Assembly (NCBI GenBank): GCA_964547135.1 | Contig: CAZJMK010000012.1 | Coordinates: 1-64,000 of the forward strand | DNA length: 64,000 bases | Direction: 5' to 3' | Origin: JAJXSS01 sp964547135 | Lineage (GTDB): Bacteria > Planctomycetota > Phycisphaerae > Phycisphaerales > Phycisphaeraceae | In this document: positions 31,638 through 38,949 of the stretch, in pieces | How the letters are laid out: every line of letters begins with the position of its first letter | Position numbering within the stretch: the stretch's first letter is position 1 | The notes under the pieces: generated by a model | Database searches by the model: none | What the model saw: only the letters and a program-made list of their open reading frames with translations | Told to the model about the DNA's origin: nothing | Program-made: the position numbers and the translations under genes

Positions 31638-33110
31638 TTACTCGCCTTGTCCAAGTGAGTATGCACGGTTGCCGTCGAAAGCGTACAGGTTTTCCGTTTT
31701 GATGAAATCAAACCCAGCCGCTGCGGCTCGCTGCAACAGCGCGATCACCTGCTGGTGCGTCACCGTCACGATCGCCTTGGGCGCCTCCGGCGGATTGGCT
31801 GCAAATCGGCATCGCCAATGATCCGTGCAAAACGTTTCGGGCATCCCTTCCGGGTACACCTTCACCCCACGGTTGGTCACCATTCGCAACATCAATCCAT
31901 CGCCATTGAGCGCCTCAAGTTTTCTGCCCAGCACATTGGGGTCGCGCCCACTTTCGTTCCAATGCACAAACAGGTCAACGCCCACCAGTTGTTTCACCCC
32001 GCGCACCGTTTCACCGGCCTGAGCCACGGGCTGACGCGGCTGGTCGGCTGCATAGCAAACCGGGGTCAATATCGACGGGTACTTGCCCAACCTGGCCACC
32101 ACCGCCTCGGCAAACTGTTTGGTGCCCATCAATTCCTGACTCATTTCCGCCGCGAAAATGTCCGCCGTGTGCAGGCCGTCTTCCAACGTCGCCAGCCAGG
32201 CATTGTGTATCCGCGTGGCCACGTCCGCCTGGTTGATATGCACCAGCATCATCACCGCTGCCTGCAGCAGGCCCGATGGGTTGGCGATATTTTTACCGGC
32301 GATGTCGGGGGCAGACCCGTGAATCGCTTCGAACATGGCACAGTGATCGCCGATGTTGGCACTTCCCGCCAGCCCGACCGACCCGGCCACCTCCGCGGCG
32401 ATGTCGCTGATGATGTCGCCGTACAGGTTCAGCGTGACGATGACATCAAAGCGATCGGGCTTGTCCGCCAATCGGGCTGCACCGATGTCGATGATCAGGT
32501 GATCGGTCGCCACATCGGGGTATTCCTTCGCCACCGCGTCGAAGGTTTTATGAAACAGTCCGTCGGTCAGCTTCATGATGTTGTCTTTGCTGAAGCAGGT
32601 GACTTTTTTGCGACCGTTGCGGCGGGCGTAATCAAAGGCATAACGCACGATTTTTTCGCAGCCGGGCTTGCTGATGAGTTTGAGGCATTGAATGACTTCA
32701 TCGGTTTGCTGATGTTCGATGCCGCCGTAGGTGTCTTCCTCGTTTTCGCGGACGATGACGACATCCATTTTGGGGTGTTTGGTGCGTACAAAGGGGTAAT
32801 AGGAAACGCAAGGCCGAACGTTGGCAAACAGGCCCAGGGTTTTGCGGGTGGTGACGTTCAGGCTTTTGTACCCGCCGCCTTGTGGGGTGGTGATGGGGGC
32901 TTTGAGAAACACCTTGGTGGAGCGGAGGGAATCCCACGCGCTTTTTTCGATGCCGGAGGTGTTGCCGCGTTTGTAAACCTTTTCGCCGATCTCGATGGTT
33001 TGCAGATCGAGCTGGGCGCCGGCTTCCTTGAGCACATGCAGCACCGCAGGCATGATTTCCGGGCCGATGCCGTCACCATAAGCCACGGTAATGGGTACGT
33101 TACTTGCCAT
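31638..33110 (-). CDS. icd: NADP-type isocitrate dehydrogenase with C-terminal extension
   Basis: A TCA-cycle enzyme that oxidatively decarboxylates isocitrate to 2-oxoglutarate. Motifs: AYGDGIGPEI at the N-terminus, the substrate loop SLNVTTRKTLGLFANVRP, VRENEEDTYGGIEH, the catalytic Lys/Asp region TLNLYGDIISDIAAEV and nucleotide binding in FEAIHGSAPDIAGKNIANP. At 490 aa it is longer than the roughly 330-420 aa core. The C-terminal part from about residue 340 (VDLFVHWNESGRDPNVLG ... FDFIKTENLYAF) is an extra domain, as in Thermus/Rickettsia-type IDH. Cofactor choice is assigned from this subfamily, not measured. The ATG at 33110 is followed by ASNVPITV; no clear Shine-Dalgarno sequence is seen. 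Confidence 0.92.
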   Translation of the reverse strand: MASNVPITVAYGDGIGPEIMPAVLHVLKEAGAQLDLQTIEIGEKVYKRGNTSGIEKSAWDSLRSTKVFLKAPITTPQGGGYKSLNVTTRKTLGLFANVRPCVSYYPFVRTKHPKMDVVIVRENEEDTYGGIEHQQTDEVIQCLKLISKPGCEKIVRYAFDYARRNGRKKVTCFSKDNIMKLTDGLFHKTFDAVAKEYPDVATDHLIIDIGAARLADKPDRFDVIVTLNLYGDIISDIAAEVAGSVGLAGSANIGDHCAMFEAIHGSAPDIAGKNIANPSGLLQAAVMMLVHINQADVATRIHNAWLATLEDGLHTADIFAAEMSQELMGTKQFAEAVVARLGKYPSILTPVCYAADQPRQPVAQAGETVRGVKQLVGVDLFVHWNESGRDPNVLGRKLEALNGDGLMLRMVTNRGVKVYPEGMPETFCTDHWRCRFAANPPEAPKAIVTVTHQQVIALLQRAAAAGFDFIKTENLYAFDGNRAYSLGQGE

Positions 33111-33217
33111 GAAAAAAAACTCCCTGAAATAACCGGGACGACTACAAGCCTTAAAAGTCGGGCATCATAGGGTAGCAGGGTTGCCCAGGTCGAGTGGAGC
33201 GCCAACGTTACGCGCCG

Positions 33218-33541
33218 GGTGTCATGTAGCCCAGCCGCCCCCGGATGGGTGAATAAAGCCGCCGATGGCATCGGTGGTTGGTTGTAATGGGGTGCCACAA
33301 AATACACCACCCCCGGCATTTCAAGCCAAGGACGAGACACGAACAACGTGAGTGTCGAGGACTTGGGTATTACCAGCGGTGAATCGGTGAGTCAGTGAAT
33401 CGGTTACTCAGCCAGAATTGCCCTGGCTCTACCCGATGAACCGACTCACCGACCAACCGATAAACAACACTGGCCAGACGCGACAAGTCGCGGCGCTAAC
33501 TTCCGAATACTTCTCCGATACTTGGCCGCTCGACCACTTCT
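33218..33541 (-). repeat. Composite intergenic repeat L then E-F-B-C (reverse order)
   Basis: Module L (gtagcccagccgcccccgga ... ggggtgccacaaaat) at 33218-33320, E (caagccaaggacgagacacg ... gaggacttgggtat) at 33323-33365, F (two arms, gtgaatcggtgagtcagtga and aaccgactcaccgaccaacc) at 33373-33467, B (ccagacgcgacaagtcgcgg) at 33476-33505, the same linker as at 4302 in reverse, and C (ttggccgctcgaccacttc). This is the full reverse-complement order of the element at 4264. It ends about 20 bp before rnpB. Confidence 0.87.
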
Positions 33542-33562
33542 GCCTTGACGCTAAAATAAAGC

Positions 33563-33974
33563 TGGTGGCAAAAGCAGGGCGACCGCTCATGAGGCGACTC
33601 ATGGGAGGAAAGTCCGAACACGACAGGACACGGTGGTGGGTAACGCCCACCTCCCGCAAGGGACGGGACAGCGCCACAGAAAACATACCGCCGGGTTGGC
33701 GCAAGTTGATCCGGTAAGGGTGAAAAGGTGCGGTAAGAGCGCACCGCTGCATGGGTGACCGTGCAGGCATGGCAAGCCCCACCGCGTGCAAGGCCAAGCA
33801 GCCCCTTGAACTTTGACGCAAGTCAATGTTCAACCACTGGTCCGGTGGACGGGGCGGGTAGGCTGCTAAAGTTCGCCGGCAACGTCGAACGCAGAGAAAT
33901 GGTCGCCGCCAGGTTGCTTCACCTTCGGGTGATTCAACCTGGGCACAAAATTCGGCTTACCGCTTTGGCCACCA
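33563..33974 (+). ncRNA. rnpB: RNase P RNA (class A)
   Basis: The catalytic RNA that matures tRNA 5' ends. The universally conserved GAGGAAAGTCCG lies near 33604, followed by ACAGAAAA (near 33676), the ggtgcggtaagagcgcaccg element (P10-P11 region), the GCAAGCCCCACC region and the CCA-contacting 3' part aaaattcggcttac. The ends pair as P1: tggtggcaaaagc at 33563 with gctttggccacca at 33962-33974 (12 of 13 pairs). A TAAAAT -10-like box lies at 33552-33557, just upstream. The exact ends are inferred from P1. It is followed by a terminator hairpin at 33983. Confidence 0.95.
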
Positions 33975-33982
33975 CAAACTGT

Positions 33983-34022
33983 ACAGGCCGGCCTGCCACC
34001 CAGGTCGGCCTGTCCTTTTTTT
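33983..34022 (+). terminator. Rho-independent terminator of rnpB
   Basis: A strong stem (acaggccggcctg / caggtcggcctgt with a ccacc loop) followed by a run of seven T residues at 34016-34022. It lies just after the P1 end of rnpB and before the convergent uvrC stop. Confidence 0.88.
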
Positions 34023-34064
34023 CGCCACAGCATTCAGTTCACAGCCAATTCACTGCGTCAGGTT

Positions 34065-35492
34065 TCACTCCTGCCCGGCTTGATTCTGATCGATTGAAAC
34101 ATCACCCTCCGACAACACCTTTTTCTTTCTTCTCGCCCCCTTCCCTGCTGTGTCCCCCACCACCTTTTTCTTCCTCAGCAAATGATGGTAATGCTGGGCA
34201 AACCGGTGTGCCTCATCACGAATCGCCTGACACATGCGCAAGCCGACGTTCGACCGTGACAACTTCACCGGCTCGCTGTGAGCCTGCACATACAACCACT
34301 CCTCACGCTTGGCCAGTGATATCACCATCGCCGGCTGCACACTCAGTGTCGCAAACGCTTCCTGTGCTGCGTGCAACTGGCCCAGTCCGCCATCGATCAA
34401 AATCACATCCGGGTACAACTCCTGCCCCGTGCCCGCTTCACGATACCGCCTGCTCACCACTTCTCGAATCGCTGCGTAATCATCGTTATTGACGCTTTGA
34501 ATCCGATACCGTCGGTACTCGCTCTTGAACGGGCGACCATCCACAAAACAAACCTTCGACCCCACCGTCTCGCCGCCCTGCAAATGGGCAATATCAATCG
34601 CTTCGATGCAGCGAATCGGTCGGTCCATCGCCAGCACCTGTCGTAACACTTCCAACCCTTTGCGCGGGTCGAGGCGCAACAAACTCGATTCGCTCTCCGG
34701 CTGCCAACCCATGTCCTTGCGGCCGCGCTGTTCCAGTTGATCAATGGCGCGAATCTGATCACGCAACACCGCTGCCTTTTCGTATTCCATCTGGGCGGAG
34801 GCCTGCTGCATTTGGTCGCGCATCTCCCGCAGCATCACCGAACGCTTGCTTTCGATGAAGCGGGTGAAGCGATCAATGTCGTCCCGGTAACCTGTCTGGC
34901 TGATGCGGGCAGCGCAAGGTGCGGTGCATTGACCGATGGCATGAAGCAGGCACGGCCTGAAAAACCGTCGCTTGGTATCGCTTGCGTGAATGTCCAGTTC
35001 GCAGGTGCGAAACTTGAAAACCCGTTGCAGCAGTTGCAGGCTGCCGCGCAGGGCATACACACTCGTGAACGGCCCCAATATTTTTGCGCCCCTGAACCTT
35101 TCATCCGTCGGCTGACGGGTGATGAACACGCCCGGAAAATCATCCTTCAACGTGATCGCCAGGTACGGGTAGGTTTTATCGTCGGTCAAACGCGCGTTGA
35201 AAGGCGGGTGAATGTCCTTGATCAGTCGATTTTCCGTGAGCAGGGCTTCCCATTCGCTTTCACACTCGATCGTGTCAAAGTCGATGACTTCCGTCAGCAG
35301 GTTTTGCTTGCGCCCCGGCCCAAGGTCCGCCGAGGGAATGAAATAACTGGACACCCGGTCGGGCAGACACTTGGCCTTGCCCACATACAACACCCGGCCC
35401 TGCGCGTCCTTCATCAAATAAACCCCCGCCACCTTCGGCAGCCCGCGCGCCTTTTGCAATAAACCATCGAGGTGATCAGAGCGCTGGGTCAT
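34065..35492 (-). CDS. uvrC: Excinuclease ABC subunit C, lacking the C-terminal HhH domain
   Basis: A nucleotide-excision-repair endonuclease that cuts on both sides of a lesion bound by UvrB. The GIY-YIG domain is at the N-terminus (PKVAGVYLMKDAQGRVLYVG), followed by the Cys/UvrC-N region, the UVR motif (MEYEKAAVLRDQIRAIDQLE) and the C-terminal RNase H-like nuclease with catalytic Asp/Asp/His in EAIDIAHLQGG, DVILIDGGLGQL and IRDEAHRFAQHY. The protein then ends in a basic tail (RKKKVVGD ... ARRKKKVL) without the tandem helix-hairpin-helix domain of the usual roughly 600-aa UvrC; length here is 475 aa. The ATG at 35492 is preferred over 35513. Confidence 0.93.
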   Translation of the reverse strand: MTQRSDHLDGLLQKARGLPKVAGVYLMKDAQGRVLYVGKAKCLPDRVSSYFIPSADLGPGRKQNLLTEVIDFDTIECESEWEALLTENRLIKDIHPPFNARLTDDKTYPYLAITLKDDFPGVFITRQPTDERFRGAKILGPFTSVYALRGSLQLLQRVFKFRTCELDIHASDTKRRFFRPCLLHAIGQCTAPCAARISQTGYRDDIDRFTRFIESKRSVMLREMRDQMQQASAQMEYEKAAVLRDQIRAIDQLEQRGRKDMGWQPESESSLLRLDPRKGLEVLRQVLAMDRPIRCIEAIDIAHLQGGETVGSKVCFVDGRPFKSEYRRYRIQSVNNDDYAAIREVVSRRYREAGTGQELYPDVILIDGGLGQLHAAQEAFATLSVQPAMVISLAKREEWLYVQAHSEPVKLSRSNVGLRMCQAIRDEAHRFAQHYHHLLRKKKVVGDTAGKGARRKKKVLSEGDVSIDQNQAGQE

Positions 35493-35652
35493 GATGAGTA
35501 TGGTACGCCCCAATCAGGGTTGAAGTGAGCAGGTGGCCCGGTGGCCGCGTGCGGGAAACAAGCCAGCAAATGACGTTCCGTGCAACCTGAAAAACCAAGC
35601 CGTCGTGGTAAAACTCGGCAGTACGTTTGAACGGGCAGGTTATCATCGCGGT

Positions 35653-36333
35653 ATGGTTGAAACGTTCTGTCCGTATGTATCGCGCGGGGGTTTGAAACTG
35701 GCGGCAGCGCTGGCGGCGATGCCATTGCATGTCAACGGATTGACCGCAGCCGACCTGGGCTGTTCCACCGGCGGGTTTACCGACTGTTTACTGCAACACG
35801 GAGCTGCGCACGTTTACAGCGTCGATACCGCATACGGGCAATTCGATTGGAAACTGCGTAACGACCCCCGGGTCACTTTGCTTGAACGCACCAATGCTTT
35901 GCACTTAAACCCACATGAGCCGGGGGTCAAGGCTGGGGCGGCGAAAAAGTTGACCGGGTTTGCGGGCGTTGACCTGGTGGTGATCGACCTGGGTTGGACG
36001 CGACAACGCCTGGCGATACCGGCTGCCCTACGCTGGTTGCGACAAACGGGTTCACACGACCGGTCGTCTGAAAACAACACATTGGTGATGCAAACACCCT
36101 GCATCATCACACTGATCAAACCGCAATACGAGGCGGCAGCGGAATTGGTACGTGGTCGGCATGGGGGTATATTGGACGATGCACATCTGCCGGGGGTGAT
36201 TGAAAAAGTATTGGGTGAAATGCCGCAATGGGGTGTGCGGGTGGGTGGTTGTATCGCCTCACCGATACGAGGCAGTGCCGCGGGGGGCAAACCGGGTAAT
36301 CAGGAATATTTGACGTGGTTGTATCCGGGGTGA
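35653..36333 (+). CDS. TlyA/FtsJ-like SAM-dependent methyltransferase without S4 domain
   Basis: A 226-aa methyltransferase matching the TlyA (rRNA 2'-O-ribose methyltransferase / hemolysin A) family from its SRGG motif on: PYVSRGGLKLAAAL, ADLGCSTGGFTDCLLQHGA (SAM motif I), VYSVDTAYGQFDWKLRNDPR, the stretch starting DLVVIDLGWTRQRL, LIKPQYEAA and the C-terminal SPIRGSA. TlyA normally starts with an S4 RNA-binding domain of about 60 residues, which is missing here. The ATG at 35653 is the first ATG before the SRGG motif; a GTG at 35533 would add 40 residues without S4 similarity. It is divergent from uvrC. Its RNA target is unknown. Confidence 0.85.
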   Translation: MVETFCPYVSRGGLKLAAALAAMPLHVNGLTAADLGCSTGGFTDCLLQHGAAHVYSVDTAYGQFDWKLRNDPRVTLLERTNALHLNPHEPGVKAGAAKKLTGFAGVDLVVIDLGWTRQRLAIPAALRWLRQTGSHDRSSENNTLVMQTPCIITLIKPQYEAAAELVRGRHGGILDDAHLPGVIEKVLGEMPQWGVRVGGCIASPIRGSAAGGKPGNQEYLTWLYPG

Positions 36334-36604
36334 AGTGGCCGAGTGGCCGATATTTCGAATTTCGGATTTCGGATTTCGAATTTGTTTAGCGCGGACGCTT
36401 TGCGTCGGCGCTTGGGTTAGCTGATCTGGCGATTTGATGATTGACGGTATTGGACGACCAATCAACTGCAAAATGTACTATCACTTGATCACTCGACCAC
36501 TTCGATTGCCGATTCACCATGCGGAATACCCGGGCCTTGGGCACTCGCTGCGCTCGTGCCACGTTCCCGGCTTGTTCTTTTGAACTCGACCACTTGACCG
36601 CTTA
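36334..36604 (+). repeat. Intergenic repeats C-D-B' with further C and E pieces
   Basis: Module C (gtggccgagtggccgat), D (atttcgaatttcggatttcg), B' (gcggacgctttgcgtcggcg), then cacttgatcactcgaccact (C) at 36480-36505, an E-derived piece (atacccgggccttgggcact) at 36525-36560 and a final C (ctcgaccacttgaccgctta). Most of the 416-bp gap before the redoxin gene is made of these. Positions 36605-36749 should contain the redoxin promoter. Confidence 0.8.
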
Positions 36605-36749
36605 TTCAACCAATCAAAAATAAACCAGCCAATTCGATCGAACCTGCCTATAGTTGGGTGCGTAATGGAATCAAGGTCTTTTGTTCGACCGCGTGGGTCG
36701 GACGATCAGGGGTTCAATCGTGTCGAAAACCATCAAGGAGAAATCGCCC

Positions 36750-37442
36750 ATGAAAATGTTGTCTACGTTGACAATGAGCATTGTGTTTGCCCTGTCGATG
36801 ACGGCTGCGCTGTTCGTCGGTTCGGTGCAGGCGGCGGAAGGCTGCACCTCCTGCTCGGCACACAGTGAAAAGACCACTGCCGTGCAAGCTTCGGTGGCCG
36901 CCACGACGACCAAGGCCATTGAAACCGCCAAGGCTTCGATTCCCGACAGCCTGAATTTCACGCTTGAGGATCAGGACGGCAAAAAGCACAGCTTGTCAGA
37001 CTTTGCGGACAAAATCGTGGTGCTGGAATGGATCAACCCCGAATGCCCGTTTGTGGTGCGTCACTACAAGGCCGGCACGATGGTGAACCTGGCCAACAAG
37101 TACGCGGACAAGGGTGTGGTCTGGTTGGCGATTGACAGCACGGCTCACACCACCGCAGCCGACAGTAAATCGTGGATTTCGGCTCACAACATTCCGTTTG
37201 CTATTTTACAGGACCGTGATGGCACGGTCGGTCGCCAATACAAGGCGGTGACCACTCCGCACATGTACATCGTGGCTCATGGCAAACTGGTGTATCAGGG
37301 CGCCATCGACGATGACCCGCGCGGCAACAAGAGCGAAGTGACCAACTACATCGCCAAGGCTTTGGACGAACTGCTGGCGAGCAAGGAAGTCAGCACCGCA
37401 GAAACCAAGCCCTATGGCTGCTCGGTGAAATACAAGAAGTAA
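36750..37442 (+). CDS. Exported redoxin-domain (AhpC/TSA-like) protein
   Basis: A periplasmic thioredoxin-fold protein of 230 aa. A signal peptide (MKMLSTLTMSIVFALSMTAA, cleavage near VQA-AEG) is followed by a CTSC pair near the mature N-terminus and a redoxin domain: LEDQDGKKHSLSDFADKIVV, the active-site region WINPECPFVVRHY (a single Cys, no CXXC) and HMYIVAHGKLVYQGAIDDDP. A second Cys lies near the C-terminus (PYGCSVKY), so a 2-Cys mechanism is possible. It is likely a peroxidase or thiol-disulfide protein; its partner is unknown. The ATG at 36750 has AAGGAG 9 nt upstream. A terminator follows at 37473. Confidence 0.87.
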   Translation: MKMLSTLTMSIVFALSMTAALFVGSVQAAEGCTSCSAHSEKTTAVQASVAATTTKAIETAKASIPDSLNFTLEDQDGKKHSLSDFADKIVVLEWINPECPFVVRHYKAGTMVNLANKYADKGVVWLAIDSTAHTTAADSKSWISAHNIPFAILQDRDGTVGRQYKAVTTPHMYIVAHGKLVYQGAIDDDPRGNKSEVTNYIAKALDELLASKEVSTAETKPYGCSVKYKK

Positions 37443-37472
37443 GTCATCAACTCAACCAGCGATTCTACCATG

Positions 37473-37506
37473 CAACCCACGTCATCACGGCGTGGGTTTT
37501 TCTTTT
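37473..37506 (+). terminator. Rho-independent terminator of the redoxin gene
   Basis: The stem AACCCACG / CGTGGGTT with loop tcatcacgg, followed by TTTTTCTTTT. It lies 30 bp after the stop codon. Confidence 0.9.
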
Positions 37507-37518
37507 ACCGTACAAATG

Positions 37519-37684
37519 CAATTCACCACAGAGGCACAGAGACACAGAGCAGAAATAAAATGCGATTCAAAGCAAATGAAGATATCAAGCAATGAAAGAA
37601 CAAGCGGAGTCACAGTTCATCAATGCAAGCTGGGGGTGCTGTTTGATATTGTTTTTCTCAGTGCCTCTGTGTCTCTGTGGTGAG
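37519..37684 (+). repeat. Two inverted copies of repeat module G
   Basis: ccacagaggcacagagacac at 37519-37552 and tgcctctgtgtctctgtggt at 37653-37684 face each other, the same layout as at 22394-22578. They flank about 100 bp without a recognisable gene. Confidence 0.78.
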
Positions 37685-37714
37685 GCATTGCCTTGGCTCG
37701 CGTTTTATAAAGAA

Positions 37715-38779
37715 TCAGAGCAACCCCGATGTCGCGTCGAAACCGAACATCAGGTTCATGTTCTGCAATGCCTGGCCGGAGGCGCCCTTGACCATGTTGT
37801 CGATGGCGCTGCAGACGACGACTTTGCGGGCGGGTTCATCGCTGCCGTCGATGGGTTTGCTGCCGCAGGGGACCAGTCGGACGGACAGGTCACAGTAATT
37901 GGTGTTGCGCACCCACTTCACATTGGGGAAGTCTTTGCGCACGCGCACAAAGGGTTCGTCTTCGTAAGCATCACGGAAAGCATCGAACAACTCGGCTTCG
38001 GTGACATCATCGTCCATCGGGTCCAGGTAAATGGTTTCCAAAATACCCTGGTCCAGCGGCAGCAAATGCGGGACAAACAGCGCACTCACCTTTTCGCCCT
38101 TGAGCGTGCTGAGGGTTTGTTCGATTTCAGGTTGATGGCGATGTGTGCCTGCGCCGTAGGTGACAAATGATTCGTTCATTTCGGGGAAGTGCAGGTTGGG
38201 TTTCATGCTGCGACCTGCCCCGGTGATACCGCTGGCCGCGTTGATGATGATGTCGGTGGTGTGTACCAGGCTGCGCTGCAAAAGCGGCGCGATCGCCAGG
38301 GCGGCAGCGGTGGGGTAACAGCCGGGGTTGGCGACGAGCTTGGCGTTACGGATGTCGGCTGCGAAAAACTCGGGCAGCCCGTACACCGCCTGCGCCAGAT
38401 GCTTGTTGTCGGTGTGCGCGTGTTCGTACACCTTTTCATACAGTGCTGGGTTTTTCAAACGGTAGTCGGCGGACAAATCGATCACCCGCAACCCGACATC
38501 GATCAAACCCGGAACAATGGCCATGGCCGCCAGATGGGGCACACAGAGAAACACCACGTCGGCATGTTCGGCCAACCTCGGCGGATCAATCGGGCCGACG
38601 ATGACACTTTTGGGTAACCGCCCCAGCAGTTGCGGAAATTCACGTTCAACCTCCGGCAACTCGGCGCGCTGACTGGCCAGGTAGGTCAGCTTGGCGTGCG
38701 GATGACGCAATAACATTTGCATCAGAAACAGACCGGTGTAACTGGTCGGCCCGACGATGGCAACGCGTAAGGTGTTCAT
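37715..38779 (-). CDS. argC: N-acetyl-gamma-glutamyl-phosphate reductase
   Basis: The third step of arginine biosynthesis: NADPH-dependent reduction of N-acetyl-glutamyl phosphate to the semialdehyde. The N-terminal Rossmann motif is VAIVGPTSYTGLFLMQML, and the active-site Cys is in the family signature LVANPGCYPTAAALAI (with AKLVANPGCYPT). Other conserved parts are ASGITGAGRSMKPNLHF and VPHLLPLDQGILETIY. Length 354 aa is standard. ATG 38779 is chosen for the family N-terminus; an ATG at 38788 is also in frame, with no clear Shine-Dalgarno sequence for either. It is a single gene, divergent from the OstA-like gene, with repeat module A between them. Confidence 0.96.
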   Translation of the reverse strand: MNTLRVAIVGPTSYTGLFLMQMLLRHPHAKLTYLASQRAELPEVEREFPQLLGRLPKSVIVGPIDPPRLAEHADVVFLCVPHLAAMAIVPGLIDVGLRVIDLSADYRLKNPALYEKVYEHAHTDNKHLAQAVYGLPEFFAADIRNAKLVANPGCYPTAAALAIAPLLQRSLVHTTDIIINAASGITGAGRSMKPNLHFPEMNESFVTYGAGTHRHQPEIEQTLSTLKGEKVSALFVPHLLPLDQGILETIYLDPMDDDVTEAELFDAFRDAYEDEPFVRVRKDFPNVKWVRNTNYCDLSVRLVPCGSKPIDGSDEPARKVVVCSAIDNMVKGASGQALQNMNLMFGFDATSGLL

Positions 38780-38830
38780 GGCCAGCATTGTAAAAGCAGT
38801 CAGCCGGGTTTGCAGAGCCAATGATTATGA

Positions 38831-38906
38831 CGATGACGCCGAGGGCTTTAGCCCCGGTTGATTTTCATTGATGATGAATCATCCGGCCCTGAAGGGCACG
38901 GCGTCA
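38831..38906 (+). repeat. Intergenic repeat module A (complete)
   Basis: Left half tgacgccgagggctttagcc, right half ccggccctgaagggcacggc, separated by about 25 nt. The outer ends TGACGCCG and CGGCGTCA are exact reverse complements, and each half contains its own small palindrome. It lies in the shared promoter space of argC and the OstA-like gene. Confidence 0.88.
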
Positions 38907-38949
38907 ATTTTATTGAGTCACAATAAGGTCATGTCGTTACACTAACGGA

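Noticed and set aside
31487..31702. Small plus-strand ORF with AGGAG upstream of ATG
   Set aside because: It overlaps the 3' end of icd, has no recognisable composition or homology cues, and is likely chance.
31755..33170. Long plus-strand ORF (471 codons) opposite icd
   Set aside because: It is the antisense frame of a clear isocitrate dehydrogenase and is rich in His/Val/Gly as expected for an antisense shadow.
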